Assembly: GCA_964601515.1 (NCBI GenBank)
Contig: CAZRNU010000019.1
Span: forward strand, 1-34,420
Direction: 5' to 3'
DNA length: 34,420 nucleotides
From: PWND01 sp964601515
GTDB lineage: Bacteria; Bacteroidota; Bacteroidia; Bacteroidales; UBA7960
Each line of letters starts with the position of its first letter. Position 1 is the stretch's first letter. The position numbers were made by a program, and so were the translations under genes. Under the pieces are notes generated by a model, which ran no database searches, had not been told where the DNA came from, and saw only the letters and a program-made list of their open reading frames with translations. Positions 1-6,767 of this stretch are shown here, piece by piece.

Positions 1-425
1 GTAATATCATTGCACAACAGGCTGTTGTAACTGGCGGGAATTTTCATCAAAACTCCCAAGGATCAATAAGTTGGGGATTAGGAGAAACTGTTATAGAAAC
101 TTTTAAGCAAGACAATATTATTGTTACTCAAGGGTTCCAGCAATCAAAACTTACTATTACATCGATTGATAATCCTGATAGTGAGTTTAATATTATTGCA
201 TTTCCAAATCCGGCAAATGATTTCGTTTATCTAAGAATTGAATCTTCAGAACTTGAAGGTGTTCATTATGCAGTTTATGACATAAACGGGAGAATGCTTA
301 CCAAACAGAACTTTAGCTCAGATCTTGAGAAAATATCTTTCGTTGATTTGAAAAGTGGACTCTATTTCATAAAGGTTATTCATAAAGAAAAAGAGTTGAA
401 AAACTTTAAGATTATTAAAAAGTAA
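1..425 (+). CDS. 3' end of a T9SS-secreted protein (5' truncated by window edge)
   Basis: An open frame enters from the left edge (first full codon at position 3) and stops with TAA at 423-425, giving about 140 visible residues. The first part carries SWGLGETVIETF and VTQGFQQ, the style of short Bacteroidota surface proteins that often accompany large repeat proteins. The last 80 or so residues form a T9SS type A sorting domain: FPNPANDFVYL, then YDINGRML, then LKSGLYFIKV, ending in a basic KIIKK. This domain normally sends the protein through the outer membrane by T9SS, after which it is removed or exchanged for a surface anchor. The function of the rest cannot be told because the N-terminus is outside the window. 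It is followed by a terminator-like hairpin at 463-525. Confidence 0.85.
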   Translation, partial: NIIAQQAVVTGGNFHQNSQGSISWGLGETVIETFKQDNIIVTQGFQQSKLTITSIDNPDSEFNIIAFPNPANDFVYLRIESSELEGVHYAVYDINGRMLTKQNFSSDLEKISFVDLKSGLYFIKVIHKEKELKNFKIIKK

Positions 426-462
426 AAGATCTGTCTATAAAGATTTGTTGGCTAATTTTTAT

Positions 463-525
463 ACTCCGTTTAGCTGTGGCTAGTAAACTTTTTATAAGTT
501 TGCGCATAGTTAAACGGAGTTTTTT
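463..525 (+). terminator. Rho-independent terminator-like hairpin after the T9SS cargo gene
   Basis: The arm ACTCCGTTTAGCT (463-475) pairs with AGTTAAACGGAGT (508-520): 13 positions with one G-U pair. An inner stem AAACTT/AAGTTT (485-490 / 496-501) lies in the loop. The right arm runs directly into a six-T tract (520-525). It sits 38 bases after the stop of the preceding gene and 12 bases before the next start. Confidence 0.65.
495..502 (+). promoter_or_regulatory. Candidate -7 box (TAAGTTTG) for the epimerase gene
   Basis: TAAGTTTG matches the Bacteroidota -7 consensus TAnnTTTG and would place the transcript start near 509, about 29 bases before the ATG at 538. A clear TTTG at -33 is not seen; TTTA at 469-472 is the nearest. 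The box lies inside the terminator-like hairpin of the upstream gene. Confidence 0.35.
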
Positions 526-537
526 AATCTACTCATT

Positions 538-1557
538 ATGATATTAGTTACAGGAGGTACAGGACTAGTTGGGTCGCATTTATTATTCAAGCTCTCAAAT
601 ACTCCAAACGATGTTATAGCAATAAAAAGAGACAATAGTGATCTTTCAGTTATAAAAAAGATTTTTAATTTTTATGATATTGAAAATGGAGAGGCTCTTT
701 TTGAGAAGATAAAATGGATTGAAGCAGATGTGACAGATATTTTTAGCCTTTTAAAAGCATTTGAAGGAGTAGAACAAGTATATCATTGCGCCGCGGTTGT
801 ATCTTTCAATCCTTCAGATATTGCCTCTATGATAGAGATAAATGTAAACGGAACTGCAAATGTTGTAAATGCATGTATTGATAAAGGTGTGAAAAAACTA
901 ATTCATTGCAGCAGCATTGCAGCCATAGGCAAGCCCAGCAGCGGGAATATTATTGAAGAGAATAATATTTGGAAAACATCTCCTCGAAATTCAAATTATG
1001 CTATAAGCAAATTTGGAGCTGAAAGAGAAGTTTGGAGAGGGATAGAGGAAGGGCTGAATGCCGCAATCGTAAATCCTTCTGTAATTATTGGACCCGGAGA
1101 CCCGAGTAGGTCATCCGGGCAGCTATATAGCCAAATTCAAAAAGGGCTAAAATTTTACACATCCGGAATTACCGGCTTTGTAGATGTGCGAGATGTTTCA
1201 TCAGCAATGATAATGTTAATGGATAGCGATATATCTTCAAATAGGTTTATTTTGAATAGCGAGAATCTGCAGTACAAATTTATTTTCGATATGCTGGCAA
1301 AAGAAATTGGGGTAAAACCACCAAGTATAAAAGCAGGAATGTTTTTAACTCAGTTGGCATGGAGAATTGAAAAACTAAGGAGTATGTTTTCAGGCAAAAA
1401 ACCATTAATAACTAAGGAAACTGCTAGAAACTCTTCCAATATTTCTTATTATTCAAACAAAAAGTTCATAGAAAAAACCGGATATTCATTTACTCCAATA
1501 AAAGACGCCATTAAAAACACATGTCGTTTTTATGAAAAATATCCGCTGCCTTGGTAA
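538..1557 (+). CDS. NAD-dependent epimerase/dehydratase (extended SDR)
   Basis: This 339-residue protein is an extended short-chain dehydrogenase/reductase, probably cytoplasmic, acting on a sugar nucleotide or a related hydroxy/keto substrate. The N-terminus has the Rossmann dinucleotide loop GGTGLVGSH just after the first strand (MILVTGG). Catalytic residues are visible as a serine in HCSSIAAIG and the YxxxK pair Tyr154/Lys158 in NYAISKFGAE. The length and overall pattern fit the dihydroflavonol-4-reductase-like branch common in Bacteroidota, whose substrate is usually unknown; I do not assign one. The start is the first ATG, at 538, 12 bases past the terminator hairpin. No Shine-Dalgarno is seen. 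It is monocistronic: the next gene, lnt, is convergent, with 61 bases between stops and no clear terminator. Confidence 0.88.
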   Translation: MILVTGGTGLVGSHLLFKLSNTPNDVIAIKRDNSDLSVIKKIFNFYDIENGEALFEKIKWIEADVTDIFSLLKAFEGVEQVYHCAAVVSFNPSDIASMIEINVNGTANVVNACIDKGVKKLIHCSSIAAIGKPSSGNIIEENNIWKTSPRNSNYAISKFGAEREVWRGIEEGLNAAIVNPSVIIGPGDPSRSSGQLYSQIQKGLKFYTSGITGFVDVRDVSSAMIMLMDSDISSNRFILNSENLQYKFIFDMLAKEIGVKPPSIKAGMFLTQLAWRIEKLRSMFSGKKPLITKETARNSSNISYYSNKKFIEKTGYSFTPIKDAIKNTCRFYEKYPLPW

Positions 1558-1618
1558 AGCTATGTTTTTGAATTTATCCGAGATTCACATTACACAATTA
1601 TAAGACGCAAACATTGTT

Positions 1619-3238
1619 CTAACTACGCTTTAATTTTTGTGTAATCACGTATAAAACAATAAGAATTGAAATAAAAACCGACAATTTTCCCAGATAATCT
1701 CCATTCTTCACATAGAATGTAATTTTATTTGATGCATTAATAGAGCTTATTATTGCACCGGATTCCATCCATCCCATGTAATCGATAATATTACCTTTCT
1801 GATCAATAAATCCGGATATTCCTGTGCTTGCAGATCTTGCTATGCTTCTTCTAGTCTCTATTGCCCTCAACCTAGCATAACTAAAATGCTGCTTATATCC
1901 GGAAGTATTCCCCCACCATCCATCGTTGGTGAGTATAAACAATAGTTCTGCTCCATTTTTCACATAATCAGTAACATATTCACCAAAAACAGATTCATAG
2001 CAAATTATAGGAGCAACTATTATTGAGTCTTTTGTTGAAAAAACATCTCTATTTTTCTGAAAGCCGTAACTACCACCAAAACCCCCAATTTTTTCAAATA
2101 TTGGCTTTAAAAATTTAGCATATCTGTAAAACGGAACTTTTTCACTACCCGGAACAAGTCGCGACTTATGATAATACTGAATATTCTTATATCCATGAAT
2201 CATTATTGCTGAATTGAATAAGTCAATATGCTCCCCCTCTACTTCATGCTTACTTGCTGTGTATGGGGGATTTTCACCTTGATAATAAAGTCTTTTAACG
2301 AAACTTCCTGAAACCCATGCAACATTATTATTCATCTGTGAGAATATTCTAAGCAAAACTACTCCCGTATTTTTTTCAGGAAAGTTCATCCATACAGTAA
2401 TCGGGATTGAAGCTTCCGGTGATATTACAAATTTCGTATTATTGGTAATCTGCTCATTTGCCAGCATGATCATTTGATTCATTCTAGAAATTACATCTTC
2501 CATTGACCCCGGTTGATTATAAGAGTCAATTCCATGTTGTACAATTACCACCTCCACTGGCGAATTTTCTTCAATATAATTGATTGAGATATTCAGAGAA
2601 ATTAAATAAGGAACAAATAACATTGCCACTGGCAGAGCTAAAGAAGTTGTTTTTTGTGAAATTTTACTCGACTGATTTTTAAAAACGGTCAATAAATTAT
2701 AAATAAGAATGTTTGATAATATTATCCAGGCGGTTCCACCCAAAACTCCTGTGTATTCATACCATTGCACCCATGAAGTTGCTGTTGAAAAAACATTTCC
2801 CAATTGTAGCCAAGGCCAACTGAGCTCCCAGTTTAAATGCAGATATTCAAAACCAATCCATAAAAATATTATTAAAAAATTACTAGTTTTTCCGGGCAGC
2901 TTTTTTCTCGCATAATGCATAAAGATCCAGGGGATACTCATAAATAGAGAGTTCAGCAAAATTGCCGTTACAGCAGCAGCTATCGATGAATATGCAATCC
3001 AATATGTGCTTAAAACATTCCAAATAAAAAAACTAAGAAAAATATAATAAAAGAAATTAAGAACAGAGTTTTCTCTATTTCTACTTAAAAGCGTTTGATC
3101 AATTATAAAAATTGGAACGAAAGCAACAAAAATGAAAGGAGTGAGCCCATTAGGAGGCCAGGAAATAAAAAGTAATACTCCAGACGATATCGACAATAGA
3201 AGTAATTTATATTTTTTAAAAGCAGATTGAATATTCAT
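1619..3238 (-). CDS. lnt: Apolipoprotein N-acyltransferase
   Basis: A 539-residue inner-membrane enzyme that adds the third acyl chain to the N-terminal cysteine of lipoproteins, the last step of lipoprotein maturation. The N-terminal 200 or so residues are a run of hydrophobic segments with the family-typical SWPP near residue 26. The C-terminal half is a nitrilase-like domain in which the catalytic triad can be read: Glu275 (SPEASIP), Lys358 (YHKSRLVPG) and Cys413 (IICYESVFGEYV). Family hallmarks TNDGWWG and RAIETRR follow, and the protein ends with a last hydrophobic helix. The length is normal. The start is ATG at 3238, with a perfect -7 box 16 bases upstream. It is divergent from the tetR-type gene across a 200-base gap. 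Its presence fits the lipoprotein encoded nearby at 4070. Confidence 0.93.
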   Translation of the reverse strand: MNIQSAFKKYKLLLLSISSGVLLFISWPPNGLTPFIFVAFVPIFIIDQTLLSRNRENSVLNFFYYIFLSFFIWNVLSTYWIAYSSIAAAVTAILLNSLFMSIPWIFMHYARKKLPGKTSNFLIIFLWIGFEYLHLNWELSWPWLQLGNVFSTATSWVQWYEYTGVLGGTAWIILSNILIYNLLTVFKNQSSKISQKTTSLALPVAMLFVPYLISLNISINYIEENSPVEVVIVQHGIDSYNQPGSMEDVISRMNQMIMLANEQITNNTKFVISPEASIPITVWMNFPEKNTGVVLLRIFSQMNNNVAWVSGSFVKRLYYQGENPPYTASKHEVEGEHIDLFNSAIMIHGYKNIQYYHKSRLVPGSEKVPFYRYAKFLKPIFEKIGGFGGSYGFQKNRDVFSTKDSIIVAPIICYESVFGEYVTDYVKNGAELLFILTNDGWWGNTSGYKQHFSYARLRAIETRRSIARSASTGISGFIDQKGNIIDYMGWMESGAIISSINASNKITFYVKNGDYLGKLSVFISILIVLYVITQKLKRS

Positions 3239-3253
3239 GGCTAATTATTTTTA

Positions 3254-3261
3254 CAAAAATA
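3254..3261 (-). promoter_or_regulatory. -7 box (TATTTTTG) for lnt
   Basis: On the minus strand the sequence reads TATTTTTG, a full match to TAnnTTTG. It predicts a start of transcription near 3247 and a very short leader of about 9 bases before the ATG at 3238. No convincing -33 TTTG is present. Confidence 0.4.
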
Positions 3262-3438
3262 ACGAAATGATTGAACTTGAGAACTTGAATAGAAACACTT
3301 AGCCTTAATCAGTTGCAATATTATTTTTAACAATATTTTTCAATATGTGCGAAATTTTTAAATTAAATTGTCGTTTTAATTAGTGTTTAAAACAAACTTA
3401 TTTATAATTTTATACCATAATAATAACACAATACATAT

Positions 3439-4044
3439 ATGAAGAAGAGCAAGAAGACAGAACAAAAAATATTTGAAGTTGCAACACAATTATTTTTAGA
3501 AAAAGGCGTAGACCGCACAAGCGTAAGGGAAATTGCCACAAAAGCCGGAATAAATTTGGCGCTAATGAACTATTATTTCAGGAGCAAAGAAAACCTTTTT
3601 GATACAATTTTCTACGAACTTGTAAAGAGAAATTCAGAACAGATAAAGGATACTTTGAATTCGGAATTACCACTTGAAGAAAAGATAACCAAGTATTGTA
3701 ATGAATACATTGATATGCTGATAGAAAACCCTTTACTGGTTTCTTTTGTTATGTCTATTCTACATAGAAGTCCTGAAAAAATATCTGAAATCAAAGTAGT
3801 TCAAAGTCTTTACAGCACTGATGTCTTTGTAAATCAACTGATGAATGAATCAATGAAAGGCAGCATTAGAAAGGTTGACCCTGCTCACTTTTTCGTTGAC
3901 ATGATTAGTCTGATTGCATTTCCTTTTGCCATCCAAACACTCATTATGGATAAAAACAAAATGAAGAAAGATGATTTTAGAAAATATATGCAGGAAAGAA
4001 AAAAATCTGTGCCGGAGCTTTTAATAAGAAGCTTAAGACCATAA
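3439..4044 (+). CDS. TetR/AcrR family transcriptional regulator
   Basis: A 201-residue DNA-binding protein. Residues 7-53 form the typical TetR N-terminal domain: a first helix (QKIFEVATQLFLEKG), then a helix-turn-helix with TSVREIATKAG and the recognition helix around LALMNYYF, then the usual FRSKENLF. The remaining 150 residues are a helical ligand-binding and dimerisation domain whose ligand cannot be predicted. The gene starts at ATG 3439 after an AT-rich leader. The lipoprotein gene begins 25 bases after its stop, so the two may be co-transcribed, but a terminator-like hairpin lies at 4093-4126. Targets could be itself, the divergent lnt side, or the lipoprotein. No clean operator was identified. 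Confidence 0.9.
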   Translation: MKKSKKTEQKIFEVATQLFLEKGVDRTSVREIATKAGINLALMNYYFRSKENLFDTIFYELVKRNSEQIKDTLNSELPLEEKITKYCNEYIDMLIENPLLVSFVMSILHRSPEKISEIKVVQSLYSTDVFVNQLMNESMKGSIRKVDPAHFFVDMISLIAFPFAIQTLIMDKNKMKKDDFRKYMQERKKSVPELLIRSLRP

Positions 4045-4069
4045 AATATTCTGCGCTTATATTTAAGTT

Positions 4070-4765
4070 ATGATACTTCAATGTTTTCAAAAAATCAGTA
4101 GTTTAAAGCTACTGATTCTTTTTTTTATATTTATAAGTTCATGCAAACTTGCTTATGTTCCAACAAGTATGCATATACCATTGCATGAAGAAAAAGGAGA
4201 GCTTGTTTCTCATGTTTATTTTGGGAATACAGGTATTGGAGCAAATTCATCTTTTGCGGCAACAGATAACTTTGCAATTATGATTGGCGGGCATTATTTA
4301 GGTGATGAGCTTCTTACACATTATTCAATAGAAGGTAGTATTGGCTATTTTGAAAAGAATGATAATAATGTGTTTTTCGAGTCATATCTTGGGGGAGGAT
4401 ATGGATTCTCCGAAAGATTTCCTGATCAAATTCATGCAACAGTCCATTATCACGGACAATACAGCAAAGTTTTTATTCAGCCGGCAATTGGATTAAAGCC
4501 CGGCAACTGGCATACAGCTATAGGTCTAAGAACAATTTATGTGAATTACAATTCTTTTATAACCCCTCCAATACATAGTTTTAGCAGGGTTTTCTTTGAA
4601 CCTGCTCTTTCACTAAAATATGGTTGGGATTCATTTAAATTTTCACTGCAAGGTGGTGCATCTATTCCATTAGGGAAATTACCATCATCTTTGGACTTCT
4701 TTCCGATTTTTGTAAGCTTTAATATTTCCCATTATTTTTCTATATCCGGCTCTGGCAAGAGGTGA
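4070..4765 (+). CDS. Small lipoprotein, possible outer-membrane beta-barrel
   Basis: A 231-residue protein I do not recognise by name. Residues 1-25 form a lipoprotein signal peptide: a hydrophobic core (LLILFFIFI) ending in the lipobox ISSC, with Cys25 as the predicted acylated residue. The mature part is rich in glycine and alternating hydrophobic strands (SIEGSIGYF, SYLGGGYGF, FSLQGGASIP) and ends in an aromatic strand (FNISHYFSI), so a small beta-barrel or beta-sandwich at the outer membrane is plausible. It lies 25 bases after the TetR gene. Two oddities: the signal-peptide codons contain a terminator-like hairpin with eight Ts, and the last 81 bases overlap the end of queG on the other strand. 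The next Met is at residue 35, which would lose the signal peptide, so the start at 4070 is kept. Confidence 0.72.
   Translation: MILQCFQKISSLKLLILFFIFISSCKLAYVPTSMHIPLHEEKGELVSHVYFGNTGIGANSSFAATDNFAIMIGGHYLGDELLTHYSIEGSIGYFEKNDNNVFFESYLGGGYGFSERFPDQIHATVHYHGQYSKVFIQPAIGLKPGNWHTAIGLRTIYVNYNSFITPPIHSFSRVFFEPALSLKYGWDSFKFSLQGGASIPLGKLPSSLDFFPIFVSFNISHYFSISGSGKR
4093..4126 (+). terminator. Terminator-like hairpin inside the lipoprotein signal-peptide codons
   Basis: AATCAGTAG (4093-4101) and CTACTGATT (4109-4117) form a perfect 9-base-pair stem with a 7-base loop. It is followed by C and eight Ts (4119-4126). It lies 48 bases after the tetR stop, where a terminator would be expected, yet within codons 8-19 of the lipoprotein gene. 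The stem is only one-third GC, so termination may be partial and act as attenuation. Confidence 0.45.
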
Positions 4766-5653
4766 TTTAGTATTTTTGAAAATACTGTTAAATTCATTTT
4801 CAGTCATTAATTCCCAATCATTTTTAGTAAGGTTAAGCACTTGCTTAAAAGGCTTAAAGCATTGGCTATAAGGTGTTTTGGCGAATTTCACATTATGCGG
4901 ACAAACATCTTGGCAAATATCACACCCAAATATTTGATTATTACCAACTTGAGCAAAAGAATCCGGAAAATCATCTTTTGATTCAATTGTTAAATATGAA
5001 ATACATTTCTTTGCATCAATAACTCCCACAGAAACAATTGCTTTTGTGGGGCAAGCATCAATACAAATTGTACAACTACCACAATGGTTTTTTTCAAAGG
5101 GATTGTTGTAATCAAGTTCAAGTGTGGTATATATTTCGGCCAAAAAATAAAAACTGCCTTTTTTGGGGATTATCAAACAGGAGTTTTTACCTATCCAGCC
5201 TAATCCAGCTTCAACAGCTAAAGCCCTTTCAAAAACCGGCGCAGAATCAACAAACCCACGATGGGAGTTAATACCGGTAATAGTTGAGATTTTGTTTATT
5301 ATTGAGTGTAGTTTTTCTTTTATAATGAAATGATAGTCCCTCCCAAGTGCATATTTTGAAATGGAGTATTGATTTTCAGTATTGAATATGAATGGGGTAT
5401 AATAATTAATCGCCAGAGAAATTACTGACTTGCAATTTTCAAATAATAATGAAGGATTGGCTCTTTTTTCTAAATTATTTGCCATGTATTGCATAGAACC
5501 ATGATAGTTGTTTTCAAGCCAGTTTTTAAGGTTTTCCTTATGAATTTTCAATTCTTTTGACTCTGATATGCCAACTATATCAAAACCGGCTTCAAAGCAA
5601 ATTTCCTTGATTTTTCTGCTTAATTCAGTTTTATTTGAATGGTATAATGGCAT
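4685..5653 (-). CDS. queG: Epoxyqueuosine reductase
   Basis: A 322-residue cytoplasmic enzyme that reduces epoxyqueuosine to queuosine in tRNA, the last step of queuosine synthesis. It normally uses a cobalamin cofactor and two [4Fe-4S] clusters. The N-terminal half has the QueG-type region with VDSAPVFERALAVEAGLGW and IGKNSCLI, including the conserved aspartate of VDSAPV. The ferredoxin-like part has both cysteine sets: CGSCTICIDACP and CDICQDVCPHN. The C-terminus has SPLARAGYRKIMGN, the usual end of the family. It starts at ATG 5653, one base after the ruvB stop, so it is the second gene of a ruvB-queG operon. Its last 81 bases are also the end of the convergent lipoprotein gene, and the overlap includes the conserved SPLARAGY part, so both frames look genuine. 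Confidence 0.93.
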   Translation of the reverse strand: MPLYHSNKTELSRKIKEICFEAGFDIVGISESKELKIHKENLKNWLENNYHGSMQYMANNLEKRANPSLLFENCKSVISLAINYYTPFIFNTENQYSISKYALGRDYHFIIKEKLHSIINKISTITGINSHRGFVDSAPVFERALAVEAGLGWIGKNSCLIIPKKGSFYFLAEIYTTLELDYNNPFEKNHCGSCTICIDACPTKAIVSVGVIDAKKCISYLTIESKDDFPDSFAQVGNNQIFGCDICQDVCPHNVKFAKTPYSQCFKPFKQVLNLTKNDWELMTENEFNSIFKNTKSPLARAGYRKIMGNIKAYKNRKEVQR

Positions 5654-5654
5654 T

Positions 5655-6680
5655 TTATTCGAATAAATTGCCTTGAGGTTTGTTTCTAATTCTACCTAAA
5701 TGTTTGTAAGCCAGATCGGTAGCCTCCCTTCCTCTCGGAGTTCTCATTATATAGCCTTCCTGAATTAGAAATGGCTCATATACTTCCTCTATAGTGCCCG
5801 GGTCTTCACTTACAGCGGTAGCAATAGTTGTTAGACCTACCGGTCCACCTTTAAACTTATCAATTATAGCTAAAAGCACTTTATTATCCATTTCATCTAG
5901 GCCATGTCTGTCAACATTTAGAGCTTCCAGAGAGTACTCGGCTATCTTGAGGTCGATTTTCCCGTCTCCTTTTATCTGAGCAAAATCCCTAACTCTTCTC
6001 AACAGTGCATTTGCAATACGAGGAGTTCCTCTGCTTCTCCCTGCAATTTCAATGGAAGCATCTTTGTTAATCTCCACTTTTAGAATATCTGCAGAGCGCC
6101 TTACAATCTTATTTAGAGTTGATGAGTCGTAATAATTAAGTCTGAAATTAATACCAAACCTCGCTCTAAGAGGAGACGTCAATAGCCCTGAGCGAGTAGT
6201 TGCACCAATTAATGTAAATGGATTTAGCTTTATTTGAACACTTCTGGCATTTGGGCCGGTGTCAATCATTATATCTATCTTATAATCTTCCATTGCAGAA
6301 TACAGATATTCTTCGACAACAGCGCTCAATCTGTGTATTTCATCAATAAATAAAACGTCATTGGGTTCCAAGTTTGTAAGCAGACCTGCTAAGTCGCCGG
6401 GTTTATCCAAAACCGGTCCTGAGGTTACTTTTATGCCAACGCCCATCTCATTGGCAATAATATGAGCCAGGGTTGTTTTGCCCAATCCGGGAGGTCCGTG
6501 AAGCAGCACATGATCAAGGGCTTCATCTCTTTGCTTAGCAGCTCCAACAAATACTTTTAAGTTCTCAACCACCTTGTCCTGTCCGGTAAAATGCCCAAAT
6601 CTGTCAGGCCTTAGAGCTTTTTCAAACTCTTTTTCAGCAGACGAGAGTAGCGTTTTATCAGGGTTGAGGTTTGAGTTCAT
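5655..6680 (-). CDS. ruvB: Holliday junction branch migration ATPase RuvB
   Basis: A 341-residue AAA+ motor of the RuvABC system, which drives branch migration of Holliday junctions in recombination repair. Counting from the ATG at 6680, Walker A is at 62-70 (GPPGLGKTT), Walker B at 111-114 (FIDE), sensor 1 in GATTRSG near 160, and the arginine-finger region PLRARFG at 170-176. The C-terminal winged-helix part (GGPVGLTTIATAVSED, then MRTPRGREAT) is complete. The frame is open further upstream to a TTG at 6704, but that codon overlaps a perfect -7 promoter box. The ATG at 6680, giving the start MNSNLNPDKT, is therefore preferred and gives the family's usual length. queG follows after one base. 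Confidence 0.96.
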   Translation of the reverse strand: MNSNLNPDKTLLSSAEKEFEKALRPDRFGHFTGQDKVVENLKVFVGAAKQRDEALDHVLLHGPPGLGKTTLAHIIANEMGVGIKVTSGPVLDKPGDLAGLLTNLEPNDVLFIDEIHRLSAVVEEYLYSAMEDYKIDIMIDTGPNARSVQIKLNPFTLIGATTRSGLLTSPLRARFGINFRLNYYDSSTLNKIVRRSADILKVEINKDASIEIAGRSRGTPRIANALLRRVRDFAQIKGDGKIDLKIAEYSLEALNVDRHGLDEMDNKVLLAIIDKFKGGPVGLTTIATAVSEDPGTIEEVYEPFLIQEGYIMRTPRGREATDLAYKHLGRIRNKPQGNLFE

Positions 6681-6701
6681 TTTTTGCAATGCAATTTTGT
6701 G

Positions 6702-6709
6702 CAAAGTTA
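6702..6709 (-). promoter_or_regulatory. -7 box (TAACTTTG) for ruvB-queG
   Basis: The minus strand reads TAACTTTG followed by CAC, a full match to TAnnTTTG. The expected transcript start is near 6695, about 15 bases before the ATG at 6680. A weak 7-bp inverted repeat (6731-6737 / 6743-6749) lies just upstream. No clear -33 TTTG. Confidence 0.55.
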
Positions 6710-6730
6710 ATTTTTTTGAAGAATTGTTTT

Positions 6731-6749
6731 ATTAAACGTATTGTTTAAT
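6731..6749 (-). repeat. Short inverted repeat between the propeller gene and ruvB
   Basis: ATTAAAC and GTTTAAT form a 7-bp stem with a 5-base loop, 18 bases beyond the stop of the upstream propeller gene. There is no T tract, so it is a weak terminator or possibly an operator near the ruvB promoter. It may also be chance in AT-rich DNA. Confidence 0.25.
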
Positions 6750-6767
6750 TGCATCTCAATTCCTTTT

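Noticed and set aside
1558..1618. Terminator between the convergent epimerase and lnt genes
   Set aside because: I could not find a stem with a T tract in these 61 bases.
2709..2915. 68-codon plus-strand frame inside lnt
   Set aside because: It lies wholly within a conserved membrane part of lnt on the other strand and has no recognisable features.
6681..6704. Upstream extension of ruvB to a TTG codon at 6704
   Set aside because: The extension adds eight residues not usual for the family, uses TTG, and overlaps a perfect -7 promoter box; the ATG at 6680 is better.
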